Below the pieces are notes generated by a model. It saw only the letters and a program-made list of their open reading frames with translations. It did not search any database and was not told where the DNA came from. From positions 62,001 through 126,000 of the forward strand of contig WHTM01000001.1 in NCBI GenBank assembly GCA_009377755.1: a DNA stretch of 64,000 nt, read 5' to 3'. Each line of letters opens with the position of its first letter. Position 1 is the stretch's first letter. Of this stretch, positions 43,280 through 51,361 are shown piece after piece. The stretch comes from Hyphomicrobiales bacterium (lineage in GTDB: Bacteria; Pseudomonadota; Alphaproteobacteria; Rhizobiales; Xanthobacteraceae). The translations under genes and the position numbers were made by a program.

Positions 43280-44443
43280 TTACGCCACCTGCGGCATCAC
43301 ATGCGGGCGGCGCAAGCCGGCCTGCTCCATCAGCGGCACGACCGTCGTGTGCATCCGGCTCAGCATCAGTTCCGGCTCGAGCGCCGTCATCAGCATTCCG
43401 TTGAGGCCGGCGCGGGAGAGTTTCGTCATCTTGTCCACGATCATCCCCGGCGTACCCACCAGGCTCTGCCCACCGCCGGCCGCCCAGTTGCGCGACATAT
43501 GCACGAGCTGATCGGGCCGCAACGTGGGGGCGTTCTCGCCGAGCTCGGCGATCCAAGCGTCGACCCAGCGCTTGTCGGCATGCCGCTCCGCATAGTAGCT
43601 CAGGTAGTCGTTCGCTTCGGCTTCGGTGTCGCCGACCACGACATAGCCATGGGTCCAGACCTGCACCGGGCGTTGGTATTCGCCGGCCGCCAGCATCTTG
43701 TAGGCGGCAATGATCTCGCGCCACTCGTCTTCGCCGCCGCGCAGATGGGTGAGTGCAATGTCGGCATGGCGCGCGGCAAACCGCCGGCCCCGCTCCGACA
43801 CACCGGCATTGATGATCGCCGGGTGCGGACTCTGGATCGGCTTCGGTTCCGAAATGCCGTGGCGGACTTTCATGAAGCGTCCGTCGAAATCAAACTCCTC
43901 TTCGGCAGACCAGAATTTCTTCATCACCGCGAGGAACTCGTCGCTGTGCTCGTAGCGGGTGTCGTGATCCTCGATGGTCTGGCCGAATTGGGCAAAAGCC
44001 AGCCGGCTCGAGCCTGCGACGACATTGAGCCCGGCACGCCCTCCGGTGATGTGGTCGATGGTGCTGGCGGCCTTCGCCACAAAGGCCGGATGGGTCAATT
44101 GCGCATGAAAGGTGCCGATGATCGCCGGATATTTCGAGACGGCGGCCATCGCCGCCGCCCAGGTGAACGGCTCATACTCTCGGTGCGAGCAGTGCTTTGG
44201 ATCATCCGGATAGGCACCGCGCCATCCGGCAAACGACACGATCACTTCGAGACCGATCGTGTCCACGAGCCGGGCGATCTCCAGCGACCGCGGCCAGGTC
44301 GGAGAGTACTTTTCCGGCGCCGTCGACATCTGGATAACCGAGGCATTGTGGCAGAAGAGCCCGAGCTTGAACGGGTTGTCGTTGAATATCGGATTGGTCG
44401 CCGCGCGGCTGTCAGTGGAGGGCTGGTCGAGGCGCGCGCTCAT
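43280..44443 (-). CDS. LLM-class flavin-dependent monooxygenase (SsuD/NtaA-like)
   Basis: The 387-residue product is a bacterial-luciferase-like TIM barrel: FKLGLFCHNASVIQ at the first strand, AAMAAVSKYPAIIGTFHAQL, then TGGRAGLNVVAGSS and EFDFDGRFMKVRHGIS, a pattern of the alkanesulfonate, sulfone and nitrilotriacetate oxygenases. These use FMNH2 from a separate reductase, and no reductase gene is seen nearby. ATG 44443 is chosen since the upstream residues are unlike the family. It ends convergently with the GlxA-like regulator. With SsuA-type importers close by, an organosulfur substrate is possible but not shown. Confidence 0.85.
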   Translation of the reverse strand: MSARLDQPSTDSRAATNPIFNDNPFKLGLFCHNASVIQMSTAPEKYSPTWPRSLEIARLVDTIGLEVIVSFAGWRGAYPDDPKHCSHREYEPFTWAAAMAAVSKYPAIIGTFHAQLTHPAFVAKAASTIDHITGGRAGLNVVAGSSRLAFAQFGQTIEDHDTRYEHSDEFLAVMKKFWSAEEEFDFDGRFMKVRHGISEPKPIQSPHPAIINAGVSERGRRFAARHADIALTHLRGGEDEWREIIAAYKMLAAGEYQRPVQVWTHGYVVVGDTEAEANDYLSYYAERHADKRWVDAWIAELGENAPTLRPDQLVHMSRNWAAGGGQSLVGTPGMIVDKMTKLSRAGLNGMLMTALEPELMLSRMHTTVVPLMEQAGLRRPHVMPQVA

Positions 44444-44599
44444 GAGATGACCTGTCGGGAGGATGCCGAGGCCCGGATGGGCACCGCTGCGGGGATCGGG
44501 CGTCATGTTAATTGACGGCATGTGCCGCCGCCAGCGCCCGCAAGGTGTCATTCGCCGCGGATTCCGCTAAACGAGTGCTGACTAACGCGATGGACCCCG

Positions 44600-45967
44600 A
44601 TGCAGGACGAGAAGGAAAAAGTCGCGCTCTCCTCGATCGTCGCTTCCGCCTGTCTCACCGCGGCAAAGGGCGCGGTCGGGATATCCACCGGTTCGCTGGC
44701 GATCCTGTCGGAGGCGGCGCATTCGCTGCTCGACCTGGCTGCCACGGTGATGACCTATTTCGCCGTGCGCATCGCCGGCAAGCCGGCCGACGAGGAGCAT
44801 CACTACGGCCACGGCAAGGTCGAGAGCGTGACGGCGCTGGCGGCGACCGCGCTGTTGTTCCTGCTGGCGGGTGTCGTTGCCTGGGAGGCCGTCCACCGGC
44901 TCGCCGACGCCGCCGCGCATACGGTGGAGGCGACCCCTATTGCCTTTGCGGTCATTGCGGGCTCGATCGTCATCGACTTTTTTCGCGCGCGTGTGTTGTA
45001 TCGGGTCGCAGACGAAACCTCGAGCCAAGCGCTCGAGGCCGACGCACTGCATTTTTCCTCCGACATGTGGTCCTCGCTCGCGGTACTGATCGGACTTGCC
45101 GGTATTGCGCTCGGCTATCCATGGGCGGACTCGGCGGCGGCCCTGGTGGTCGCCATCTTCATCTGTATCGCGGGCTGGCGGCTGGGCAAGCGGACCATCG
45201 AGACGCTGACCGACACCGCCCCCGCCGGCATCGCGCCGCGCATCGCACGGATCGCGGCGGACATCGGCGGCGTGGTCGTCGTGGATCGGGTGCGCGTGCG
45301 GCCGGTGGGCGGCGAGATGTTCATTGAGCTCACCGTCGGCGTAAGCCGCACGCTGCCGCTCGACCGCGTCGCCGCCATCAAGCAGGCGGTGGCTCAGGCC
45401 ATCGCCGCGGACATTGCGGGCGCGGAAGTCACGGTGATGACCGAGCCGCACGCGCTCGACGACGAGACCGTGCTCGAGCGCATCATGGTGATCGCCCGCA
45501 ATCGTGCGCTGGCGATCCACCACGTGACAGTCCACACCGTCGCCGGCCAGCTCCTCGTCGCGGTCGACCTCGAGGTCGACGGCCGTCTCACCCTCCAGGC
45601 GGCGCATGACGTCGCCGATGCGTTCGAGGCGAAGGTCCGCGACGAGCTCGGCCCGGACGTGGAGGTCGAGACCCACATCGAGCCGCTGCAAACCTCCGAT
45701 GCCACCGGACGTGATGCCAGCCCAGAGCGGGTGCGTGAGGTTTCCGACGTCTTGATCGAGGTGGTCCGGCAGCTTGGTACCTTGCGCGACGTGCATGACG
45801 TGCGCGTACGGGAAACCGGCGACGGCGAGATCGTCAACTTTCACTGCCGCGTCGATCCTGCCCTTCCGGTGCAAACCGTGCACGAATTGGTCGATGAGGC
45901 CGAGTACGGATTGCGCCGGCGGCTACCGCAGATCACGCGCGTCATCGGCCACGCCGAGCCGCAGTAA
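44600..45967 (+). CDS. Cation diffusion facilitator with an unusually long C-terminal region
   Basis: The N-terminal 200 residues form a standard CDF transporter: site motifs SEAAHSLLDLAATVMTYF in TM2 and ALHFSSDMWSSLAVLIG in TM5, and the HHYGHGKVES cytoplasmic motif. The remaining 250 residues are much longer than the usual 80-90 residue dimerisation domain. They seem to contain about three related beta-alpha domains, the first at VVVDRVRVRPVGGEMFIELT, the second at IHHVTVHTVAGQLLVAVDLE and the third at LRDVHDVRVRETGDGEIVNF. The substrate is probably Zn2+, Fe2+, Co2+ or Ni2+. It is divergent from the monooxygenase. Confidence 0.87.
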   Translation: MQDEKEKVALSSIVASACLTAAKGAVGISTGSLAILSEAAHSLLDLAATVMTYFAVRIAGKPADEEHHYGHGKVESVTALAATALLFLLAGVVAWEAVHRLADAAAHTVEATPIAFAVIAGSIVIDFFRARVLYRVADETSSQALEADALHFSSDMWSSLAVLIGLAGIALGYPWADSAAALVVAIFICIAGWRLGKRTIETLTDTAPAGIAPRIARIAADIGGVVVVDRVRVRPVGGEMFIELTVGVSRTLPLDRVAAIKQAVAQAIAADIAGAEVTVMTEPHALDDETVLERIMVIARNRALAIHHVTVHTVAGQLLVAVDLEVDGRLTLQAAHDVADAFEAKVRDELGPDVEVETHIEPLQTSDATGRDASPERVREVSDVLIEVVRQLGTLRDVHDVRVRETGDGEIVNFHCRVDPALPVQTVHELVDEAEYGLRRRLPQITRVIGHAEPQ

Positions 45968-45978
45968 TCATATGGGCC

Positions 45979-46188
45979 TCACACGGGCCTGTAATCAAAG
46001 GTTAGGCTCGGTGCCCCTACAATTATGGATCGGCGTGACAGTTTCCGCGCCGGGATTTGTCCATCTAACGCCGTCAGCTCCGCACGGAGCCTGCGGTTCC
46101 GCCGGAGGTAACCGCGGGGCAGCGACTCGGTCCGGCGCAGCTCAAGATCAACGTCCAACCCGGACCGCTCGGACCATAACGATTGCAT
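45979..46188 (-). CDS. Possible small basic protein, unidentified
   Basis: This 69-codon frame fills the gap between the convergent CDF and alcohol dehydrogenase genes. The product is rich in Arg and Leu (RGYLRRNRRLRAELTALDGQ) with plausible codon use, but no domain or ribosome site was recognised. It may be a remnant or a chance frame. Confidence 0.25.
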   Translation of the reverse strand: MQSLWSERSGLDVDLELRRTESLPRGYLRRNRRLRAELTALDGQIPARKLSRRSIIVGAPSLTFDYRPV

Positions 46189-46200
46189 CCGTGACGCTGC

Positions 46201-47184
46201 TCACGGAATCAGCACTGCCGCACCCTTCAGCCGCCCCGAGCGGAGATCGGCCAGCGCGTCGTTCGCCTGCTCCAGCGGATAGCGCACCACCGTCGTCTTG
46301 ATTCCCGCCTCAGGCACGATGGCGAAGAATTCCTGCGCGTCCTGGCGCGTTAGGTTTGCGACCGACACCACCTGGCGCTCCTCCCACAGCAGCCGGTAGG
46401 AGAAACTCGGAATATCCGACATGTGGATGCCGGCGCAGACGACGCGGCCGCCCTTCCTCACCGCCTTGAGCGCCGCCGGCACCAGCGCACCGACCGGTGC
46501 GAACAGGATCGCGGCATCGAGCGGCTCCGGCGGCATCTCGTCGGAGCCGCCGGCCCAGACGGCGCCGAGCGAACGGGCAAACTGTTGCGCATCCCTATCG
46601 CCGCTGCGCGTGAAGGCATGCACACGCCGTCCCTCCCACACCACCACCTGGACGATGATGTGAGCGGCCGCACCGAAGCCGTAAAGGCCAAGCGAGTCGC
46701 CCTCGCCTGCCATGCGGTAGCTCCGCCAGCCGATCAGGCCGGCGCACAGCAGCGGCGCGGTGTCGGCATCGTCGCCGCCGTCCGGCAACGGAAAGCAGAA
46801 TGCCGCATCGGCGATTGTGTACGTCGCGTAGCCGCCGTCGCGGGTGTAGCCGGTGAACAGCGGCTCATCGCAGAGATTTTCCCGCCCGCTCCGGCAGTAA
46901 GGACAGACGCCGCAAGTATGGCCAAGCCACGGCACACCCACGCGTTGGCAGAGCTCGAAGCCGGAGACGTTCACGCCGATTGCCGCCACGCGCCCAACGA
47001 TTTCATGCCCGGGCACGATCGGCAGCTTCGGATGCGGCAGTTCGCCGTCGACCACATGCAGGTCGGTACGGCAAACGCCACAGGCCGCGATCTCGACCAG
47101 GATCTCGTTGGCGCCGGGCGTCGGCACCGGCCGCTCGCGCATGACGAGCGGGGTGGCGGGGGTTTCGAGGACCATGGCGCGCAT
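46201..47184 (-). CDS. Zinc-dependent alcohol dehydrogenase (MDR family)
   Basis: The 327-residue product has the catalytic zinc ligands (Cys in ACGVCRTDLHVVDG, the GHE motif in VPGHEIVGRV), the four-cysteine structural zinc lobe (CGVCPYCRSGRENLC) and a nucleotide-binding region (DSLGLYGFGAAAHIIVQV). It belongs to the AdhP-like branch of medium-chain dehydrogenases and would oxidise alcohols or reduce aldehydes with NAD(H). The glycine-rich loop reads GFGAAA, within normal variation. It stands alone, 150 bases after the Bug protein gene, with a repeat hairpin between. Confidence 0.88.
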   Translation of the reverse strand: MRAMVLETPATPLVMRERPVPTPGANEILVEIAACGVCRTDLHVVDGELPHPKLPIVPGHEIVGRVAAIGVNVSGFELCQRVGVPWLGHTCGVCPYCRSGRENLCDEPLFTGYTRDGGYATYTIADAAFCFPLPDGGDDADTAPLLCAGLIGWRSYRMAGEGDSLGLYGFGAAAHIIVQVVVWEGRRVHAFTRSGDRDAQQFARSLGAVWAGGSDEMPPEPLDAAILFAPVGALVPAALKAVRKGGRVVCAGIHMSDIPSFSYRLLWEERQVVSVANLTRQDAQEFFAIVPEAGIKTTVVRYPLEQANDALADLRSGRLKGAAVLIP

Positions 47185-47269
47185 CTCAACGTTCCCCGCA
47201 CGCGGCGCAGCACGAAGTGGTGCACCGCAGATGCGGGGTCCCGGTTAGGCACACAACAAAGCAACCGGG

Positions 47270-47314
47270 TCCCGGGTCTGCAGCGCATCATTTCATGCTG
47301 CGCTGCGCCCGGGA
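47270..47314. repeat. GC-rich hairpin repeat between binding-protein and dehydrogenase genes
   Basis: Imperfect arms around TCCCGGG...GCAGCGCA and TGCGCTGCGCCCGGGA fold over a short AT-rich loop (ATCATTTCATG). It resembles the 'GGTCCCGG ... CCGGGACA' palindromes that recur between rhizobial genes. It lies on the transcribed side after the Bug gene and may end its transcript. Confidence 0.6.
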
Positions 47315-47334
47315 CACAATCATTTCAACGGCCA

Positions 47335-48315
47335 TTACTTCGCGCCGAGACCGGCAGCGCGCAGGATCGTGCCGTACCGCTCGGTATCGCTCTTGACAAT
47401 CGCGTTGAACTCCGACGGCGTATTCGGCGCTGGGATGGACCCCTGGGCGATCAGTTTCGCGCTTACGTCGGGCATCTTCAGCGTCGTGGCGATGTCCTGG
47501 CTGACCTTGGCGAGGATCGCCGGCGGCGTCCCAGCGGGCGCCAGCACACCGAACCAGGATTCATACTTGTAGCCCGGCACCGCGGCCTCGGCGATGGTCG
47601 GGACGTCAGGGAGTTGCGGAACGCGCTTGTCGGAATTGATGGCGAGCGGACGGACCTTGCCGCTGGCGCCCAATTGCTGCGCCGACGGGATCGGCGCGAA
47701 GTACATCTGCGCGTCGCCGCGGACCACCGCCGTCACCGCTTCCGGTGCACCTTTGTAGGGCACGTGGACGAGATTGATGTTGGCGCTCTGGCGGAAGATT
47801 TCGGCCGACAAGAATGATGTGCTGGCGACACCTGCCGACGAGAAATTGAGCTGGCCGGGCTTCTCCTTCGCCAGCGCAACGAACTCCTTCAGCGTCTTGG
47901 CCGGAAGGTCAGGCGGAACGATCGCCACGAGAGGCACGGACGCGACGCGGCTCACGCCTGCGAAATCCTTCACCGGATCGAACTGGATGTTCTTGTTGAG
48001 CACGCCGGCGATGGTGTGTCCGTTGGATGTCAGCATCAGCGTGTAGCCGTCGGGTGCGCTTTTCGCCACCGCCGTGGTCCCGGGCAGGCCGGGCCGGTTC
48101 TCGACGATCACCTGCTGCTTCCACAGCCCGGTCAGCTTGTCGGCGAGGATGCGGGCGAGGCCGTCGGTAATGCTGCCGGCGGAGAACGGAACGACGATCC
48201 GCACCAGTTGGTTTGGATAGGCTTGTGCCGAGGCCGACGATGTCTGCCCAATGACACCCATGCTGGCTGCGGCAACCGCCGCGATGCCAAGCGACAGCTT
48301 TCGGAATTGTTTCAT
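47335..48315 (-). CDS. Bug-family (TctC-like) periplasmic binding protein, orphan
   Basis: The 326-residue protein has a signal peptide (FRKLSLGIAAVAAASMGVIG, cleavage near ASA-QA) and the Bug fold marks: YPNQLVRIVVPFSAGSITD, VENRPGLPGTTAVAKSAPDG and HVPYKGAPEAVTAVVRGDAQ. Such proteins bind carboxylates or related small molecules for tripartite tricarboxylate transporters. No tctA or tctB gene is nearby, which is usual for the large Bug families of environmental proteobacteria. The ligand is unknown. Confidence 0.9.
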   Translation of the reverse strand: MKQFRKLSLGIAAVAAASMGVIGQTSSASAQAYPNQLVRIVVPFSAGSITDGLARILADKLTGLWKQQVIVENRPGLPGTTAVAKSAPDGYTLMLTSNGHTIAGVLNKNIQFDPVKDFAGVSRVASVPLVAIVPPDLPAKTLKEFVALAKEKPGQLNFSSAGVASTSFLSAEIFRQSANINLVHVPYKGAPEAVTAVVRGDAQMYFAPIPSAQQLGASGKVRPLAINSDKRVPQLPDVPTIAEAAVPGYKYESWFGVLAPAGTPPAILAKVSQDIATTLKMPDVSAKLIAQGSIPAPNTPSEFNAIVKSDTERYGTILRAAGLGAK

Positions 48316-48430
48316 GACGCCCCTCCTTGATGTTCTACGTGACAGCCATGGCTATCGACGTGTTGTCATGGTAGCAGGCCCACGTTTCCGCACCAGATGG
48401 CGGTATCCCTAGGCTGGAGAGATTAACCGC

Positions 48431-51073
48431 ATGCGTACCGAACAGGCCCGCCCCGTCCGTCTGCAAGATTACCGCCCACCCGATTGGCTGGTCGAGACCG
48501 TCCATCTCGACGTGACGCTGCATCCCGCCGAGACCAAGGTGCGGGCGCGGCTACGGCTGAAGCCCAATCCGGCGGCGGAGGCGCCGGCGCCGCTGGTGCT
48601 CGATGGCGACGGGTTGACACTTACCGGCCTCGCGCTCGACGGGGCGCCGCTGCCGGCCGATCGCTTCGTTGCGACGCCGGACCGTCTCACCATCGCGCAG
48701 CCGCCGGCCGGGCCGTTCGAGCTCGAAATCGAGACCGCCATCGATCCGTCCGCCAATACCGCGCTGATGGGACTCTACCGATCCGGCAAGACCTATTGCA
48801 CCCAGTGCGAGGCGGAAGGCTTCCGCCGTATCACCTATTTTCCCGACCGGCCGGACGTCATGGCGGTCTACACCACGCGCATCGAGGCAGAGATGGCCGA
48901 TGCGCCGGTGCTGCTGGCCAACGGCAACCGAATCGATGCAGGCGAGCTCCCCGGCGGCCGGCACTTCGCCGTCTGGCACGATCCATTTCCGAAGCCGTCG
49001 TATCTGTTCGCGCTGGTCGGCGGCCACCTCGTCCATGTCGAGGACCGGTTCCGCACCATGTCGGGGCGCGAGGTGCTGCTGCAGATCTACGTCGAGCCCA
49101 GCAAGGCGGACCGCGCCGGCTACGCGCTCGATGCGCTCAAGCGAGCGATGCGTTGGGACGAGGAAAGATTCGGGCGTGAATACGACCTCGACATTTTCAT
49201 GATCGTCGCCGTATCGGACTTCAACATGGGAGCGATGGAGAACAAGGGACTCAACGTCTTCAACGACAAATACGTGCTCGCCTCGCCGGAGACCGCGACC
49301 GACGCCGATTTCGCCGGCATCGAGGCGGTGATCGCGCACGAGTATTTCCACAACTGGACCGGCAACCGCATCACCTGCCGCGACTGGTTCCAGCTCTGCC
49401 TGAAGGAAGGGCTGACCGTGTTCCGCGATCAGGAGTTCACCGCCGACCAGCGCTCGCGGCCGGTGGAGCGGATTTCAGACGTGCGCGCCTTGCGCGCCCT
49501 CCAATTCGTCGAGGACGCGGGGCCGCTGGCGCATCCGGTGCGCCCGGAGCTCTATCACGAGATCAACAACTTCTACACGGCGACCGTCTACGAGAAGGGC
49601 GCCGAGGTCGTGCGCATGCTCAGCGTTCTGCTTGGACCGGCGCGGTTTCGTGCGGGCATGGATTTTTATTTCGCACGCCACGACGGCGAGGCGGCGACCG
49701 TCGAGCAGTTCGTGCGGTGCTTTGCCGATGCATCGGGAACGGATCTCACCCAGTTCATGCGCTGGTACTCGCAGGCCGGCACCCCGGACGTCGTCGCCAC
49801 CGGCAGCTACGATGCGGCGCAGCGAAGCTACCGGCTTGACCTGACGCAGACCATCCCGCCGACGCCCAGCCAACCGGTCAAGCAGCCGATGGTGATCCCG
49901 CTGGCGATTGGGCTGGTCGGCCCCGATGGCAAGGACCTGCCGCTGAGGCTGTCGGACGGGCGGCACATCGAGCGCGGCGTGCTCGTCCTGACGCAGTCGA
50001 GCGAAAGCTTCACCTTCACGAACATCGCGCGCCGCCCTGTGCCGTCGCTCAACCGGGGCTTCTCGGCGCCGATCAAGCTCACCGCCAACCTGTCGGCGGA
50101 CGACCTGCAGTTCCTCGCCGCGCATGATCCGGATTCATTCAATCGCTGGCAGGCGATCCAGACGCTGGCCACCCGCCTGCTGGTGGCGCGCGCGACGTCC
50201 GCGGCGCCTCCCGGCGGCAACGACGCCGGACTGATCGCGGCGCTGGGCGCCACGCTCGCCGACCCAGCGCTGGAGCACGCGCTGATCGCGCAGGCCGTGA
50301 CCCTGCCGAGCGAAGCCGACATCGCCCGCGAGATCGGCCGCGACGTCGATCCCGACGCGATCTTCGCCGCGCGCCGCGGCTTACGCACTGCGGTCGGACA
50401 GCGACTCGGCGAAGCCCTTGCCGAAACCTATGCACGGCTCGCCGATCCCTCCCCTTACCGGCCGGATGCCGCCGGTGCTGGGCGGCGGGCGTTACGCAAT
50501 GCATGCCTTGATCTGCTGGCGGCCGCCGGCACCGTCGGCGGCATCGCGCGGGCAATGCGCCAATACCAGACCGCCGACAACATGACTGACCGGATAGCGG
50601 CGCTCACCACGCTCGCACAGCACGACCGGCCGGAGCGCACCGCCGCGATCGAGGACTTCTACCGCCGCCACGCGAGCGACCCGCTGATCGTTGACAAGTG
50701 GCTGTCGCTGCAGGCGATGATCCCTGAGCCTGGAACGCTCGACCGGGTGCGGGCGCTCACCGGGCATCCGGCGTTTTCGTTCGCCAACCCCAATCGCATT
50801 CGGGCGCTGATCGGCGCGTTCGCGCAGGCCAATCACACTCAGTTCAACCGCCCGGACGGGGCCGGCCACGGTTTCGTCGCCGATACGGTGCTGTCGCTCG
50901 ATGCCAAGAATCCGCAGGTCGCGGCGCGACTCCTCTCGGCGTTCAGGAGCTGGCGGGCGCTCGAGCCCATTCGCCGGCAGCGGGCGGAGGCGGCGTTGCG
51001 CCGGGTCGCGGCCGCAGGCGGGCTTTCGGCCGACGTCCAGGACATCGCCCGGCGGGCGCTTGGCGAAAGTTGA
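48431..51073 (+). CDS. pepN: Aminopeptidase N (M1 family)
   Basis: The 880-residue zinc aminopeptidase carries the exopeptidase motif GAMEN (about residue 267) and the zinc site HEYFHNWTGNRITCRD (HExxH, about residue 302, with the third ligand Glu downstream in LKEGLTVFRDQEF). N-terminal beta domain, catalytic domain, DUF3458 beta-sandwich and C-terminal helical array follow the usual order, as in E. coli PepN. It trims N-terminal residues from peptides in the cytoplasm. ATG 48431 has weak GGAGAG upstream. It is transcribed alone, followed after 288 bases by a sensor kinase. Confidence 0.95.
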   Translation: MRTEQARPVRLQDYRPPDWLVETVHLDVTLHPAETKVRARLRLKPNPAAEAPAPLVLDGDGLTLTGLALDGAPLPADRFVATPDRLTIAQPPAGPFELEIETAIDPSANTALMGLYRSGKTYCTQCEAEGFRRITYFPDRPDVMAVYTTRIEAEMADAPVLLANGNRIDAGELPGGRHFAVWHDPFPKPSYLFALVGGHLVHVEDRFRTMSGREVLLQIYVEPSKADRAGYALDALKRAMRWDEERFGREYDLDIFMIVAVSDFNMGAMENKGLNVFNDKYVLASPETATDADFAGIEAVIAHEYFHNWTGNRITCRDWFQLCLKEGLTVFRDQEFTADQRSRPVERISDVRALRALQFVEDAGPLAHPVRPELYHEINNFYTATVYEKGAEVVRMLSVLLGPARFRAGMDFYFARHDGEAATVEQFVRCFADASGTDLTQFMRWYSQAGTPDVVATGSYDAAQRSYRLDLTQTIPPTPSQPVKQPMVIPLAIGLVGPDGKDLPLRLSDGRHIERGVLVLTQSSESFTFTNIARRPVPSLNRGFSAPIKLTANLSADDLQFLAAHDPDSFNRWQAIQTLATRLLVARATSAAPPGGNDAGLIAALGATLADPALEHALIAQAVTLPSEADIAREIGRDVDPDAIFAARRGLRTAVGQRLGEALAETYARLADPSPYRPDAAGAGRRALRNACLDLLAAAGTVGGIARAMRQYQTADNMTDRIAALTTLAQHDRPERTAAIEDFYRRHASDPLIVDKWLSLQAMIPEPGTLDRVRALTGHPAFSFANPNRIRALIGAFAQANHTQFNRPDGAGHGFVADTVLSLDAKNPQVAARLLSAFRSWRALEPIRRQRAEAALRRVAAAGGLSADVQDIARRALGES

Positions 51074-51361
51074 GGGACCGCCCGCCAAGGCGCTCGCTGG
51101 GGTATGCAATTTCACGCTGCGCGACAGAGCGTCAGTCGGCGCTTGGCCCACGGGCTGCTACCGGCCGCCGGAGTCAGCGCATTGCAAAGACTCGGCAATT
51201 CGCGCCGCGTACACAGAGACTTGTGAGCGGCGTAAGAAAAATTATTGACTCGTGGACTCTCGACAAAGCGAACCGATTCGATTCTTATCGGCCGTGATTC
51301 GGGAAGGTGCGGCACATCGTCCCGAGCGAGGCGTTCAGCATCATCCAAGGCGGAGGTCGGC

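Noticed and set aside
43226-44515. A 429-codon frame antisense to the LLM monooxygenase
   Set aside because: It mirrors a strongly supported gene, and its sequence is an Arg/His-rich shadow.
46423-47817. A 464-codon plus-strand frame across the dehydrogenase and Bug genes
   Set aside because: It spans two well-supported minus-strand genes and the repeat between them, so it cannot be one conserved gene.
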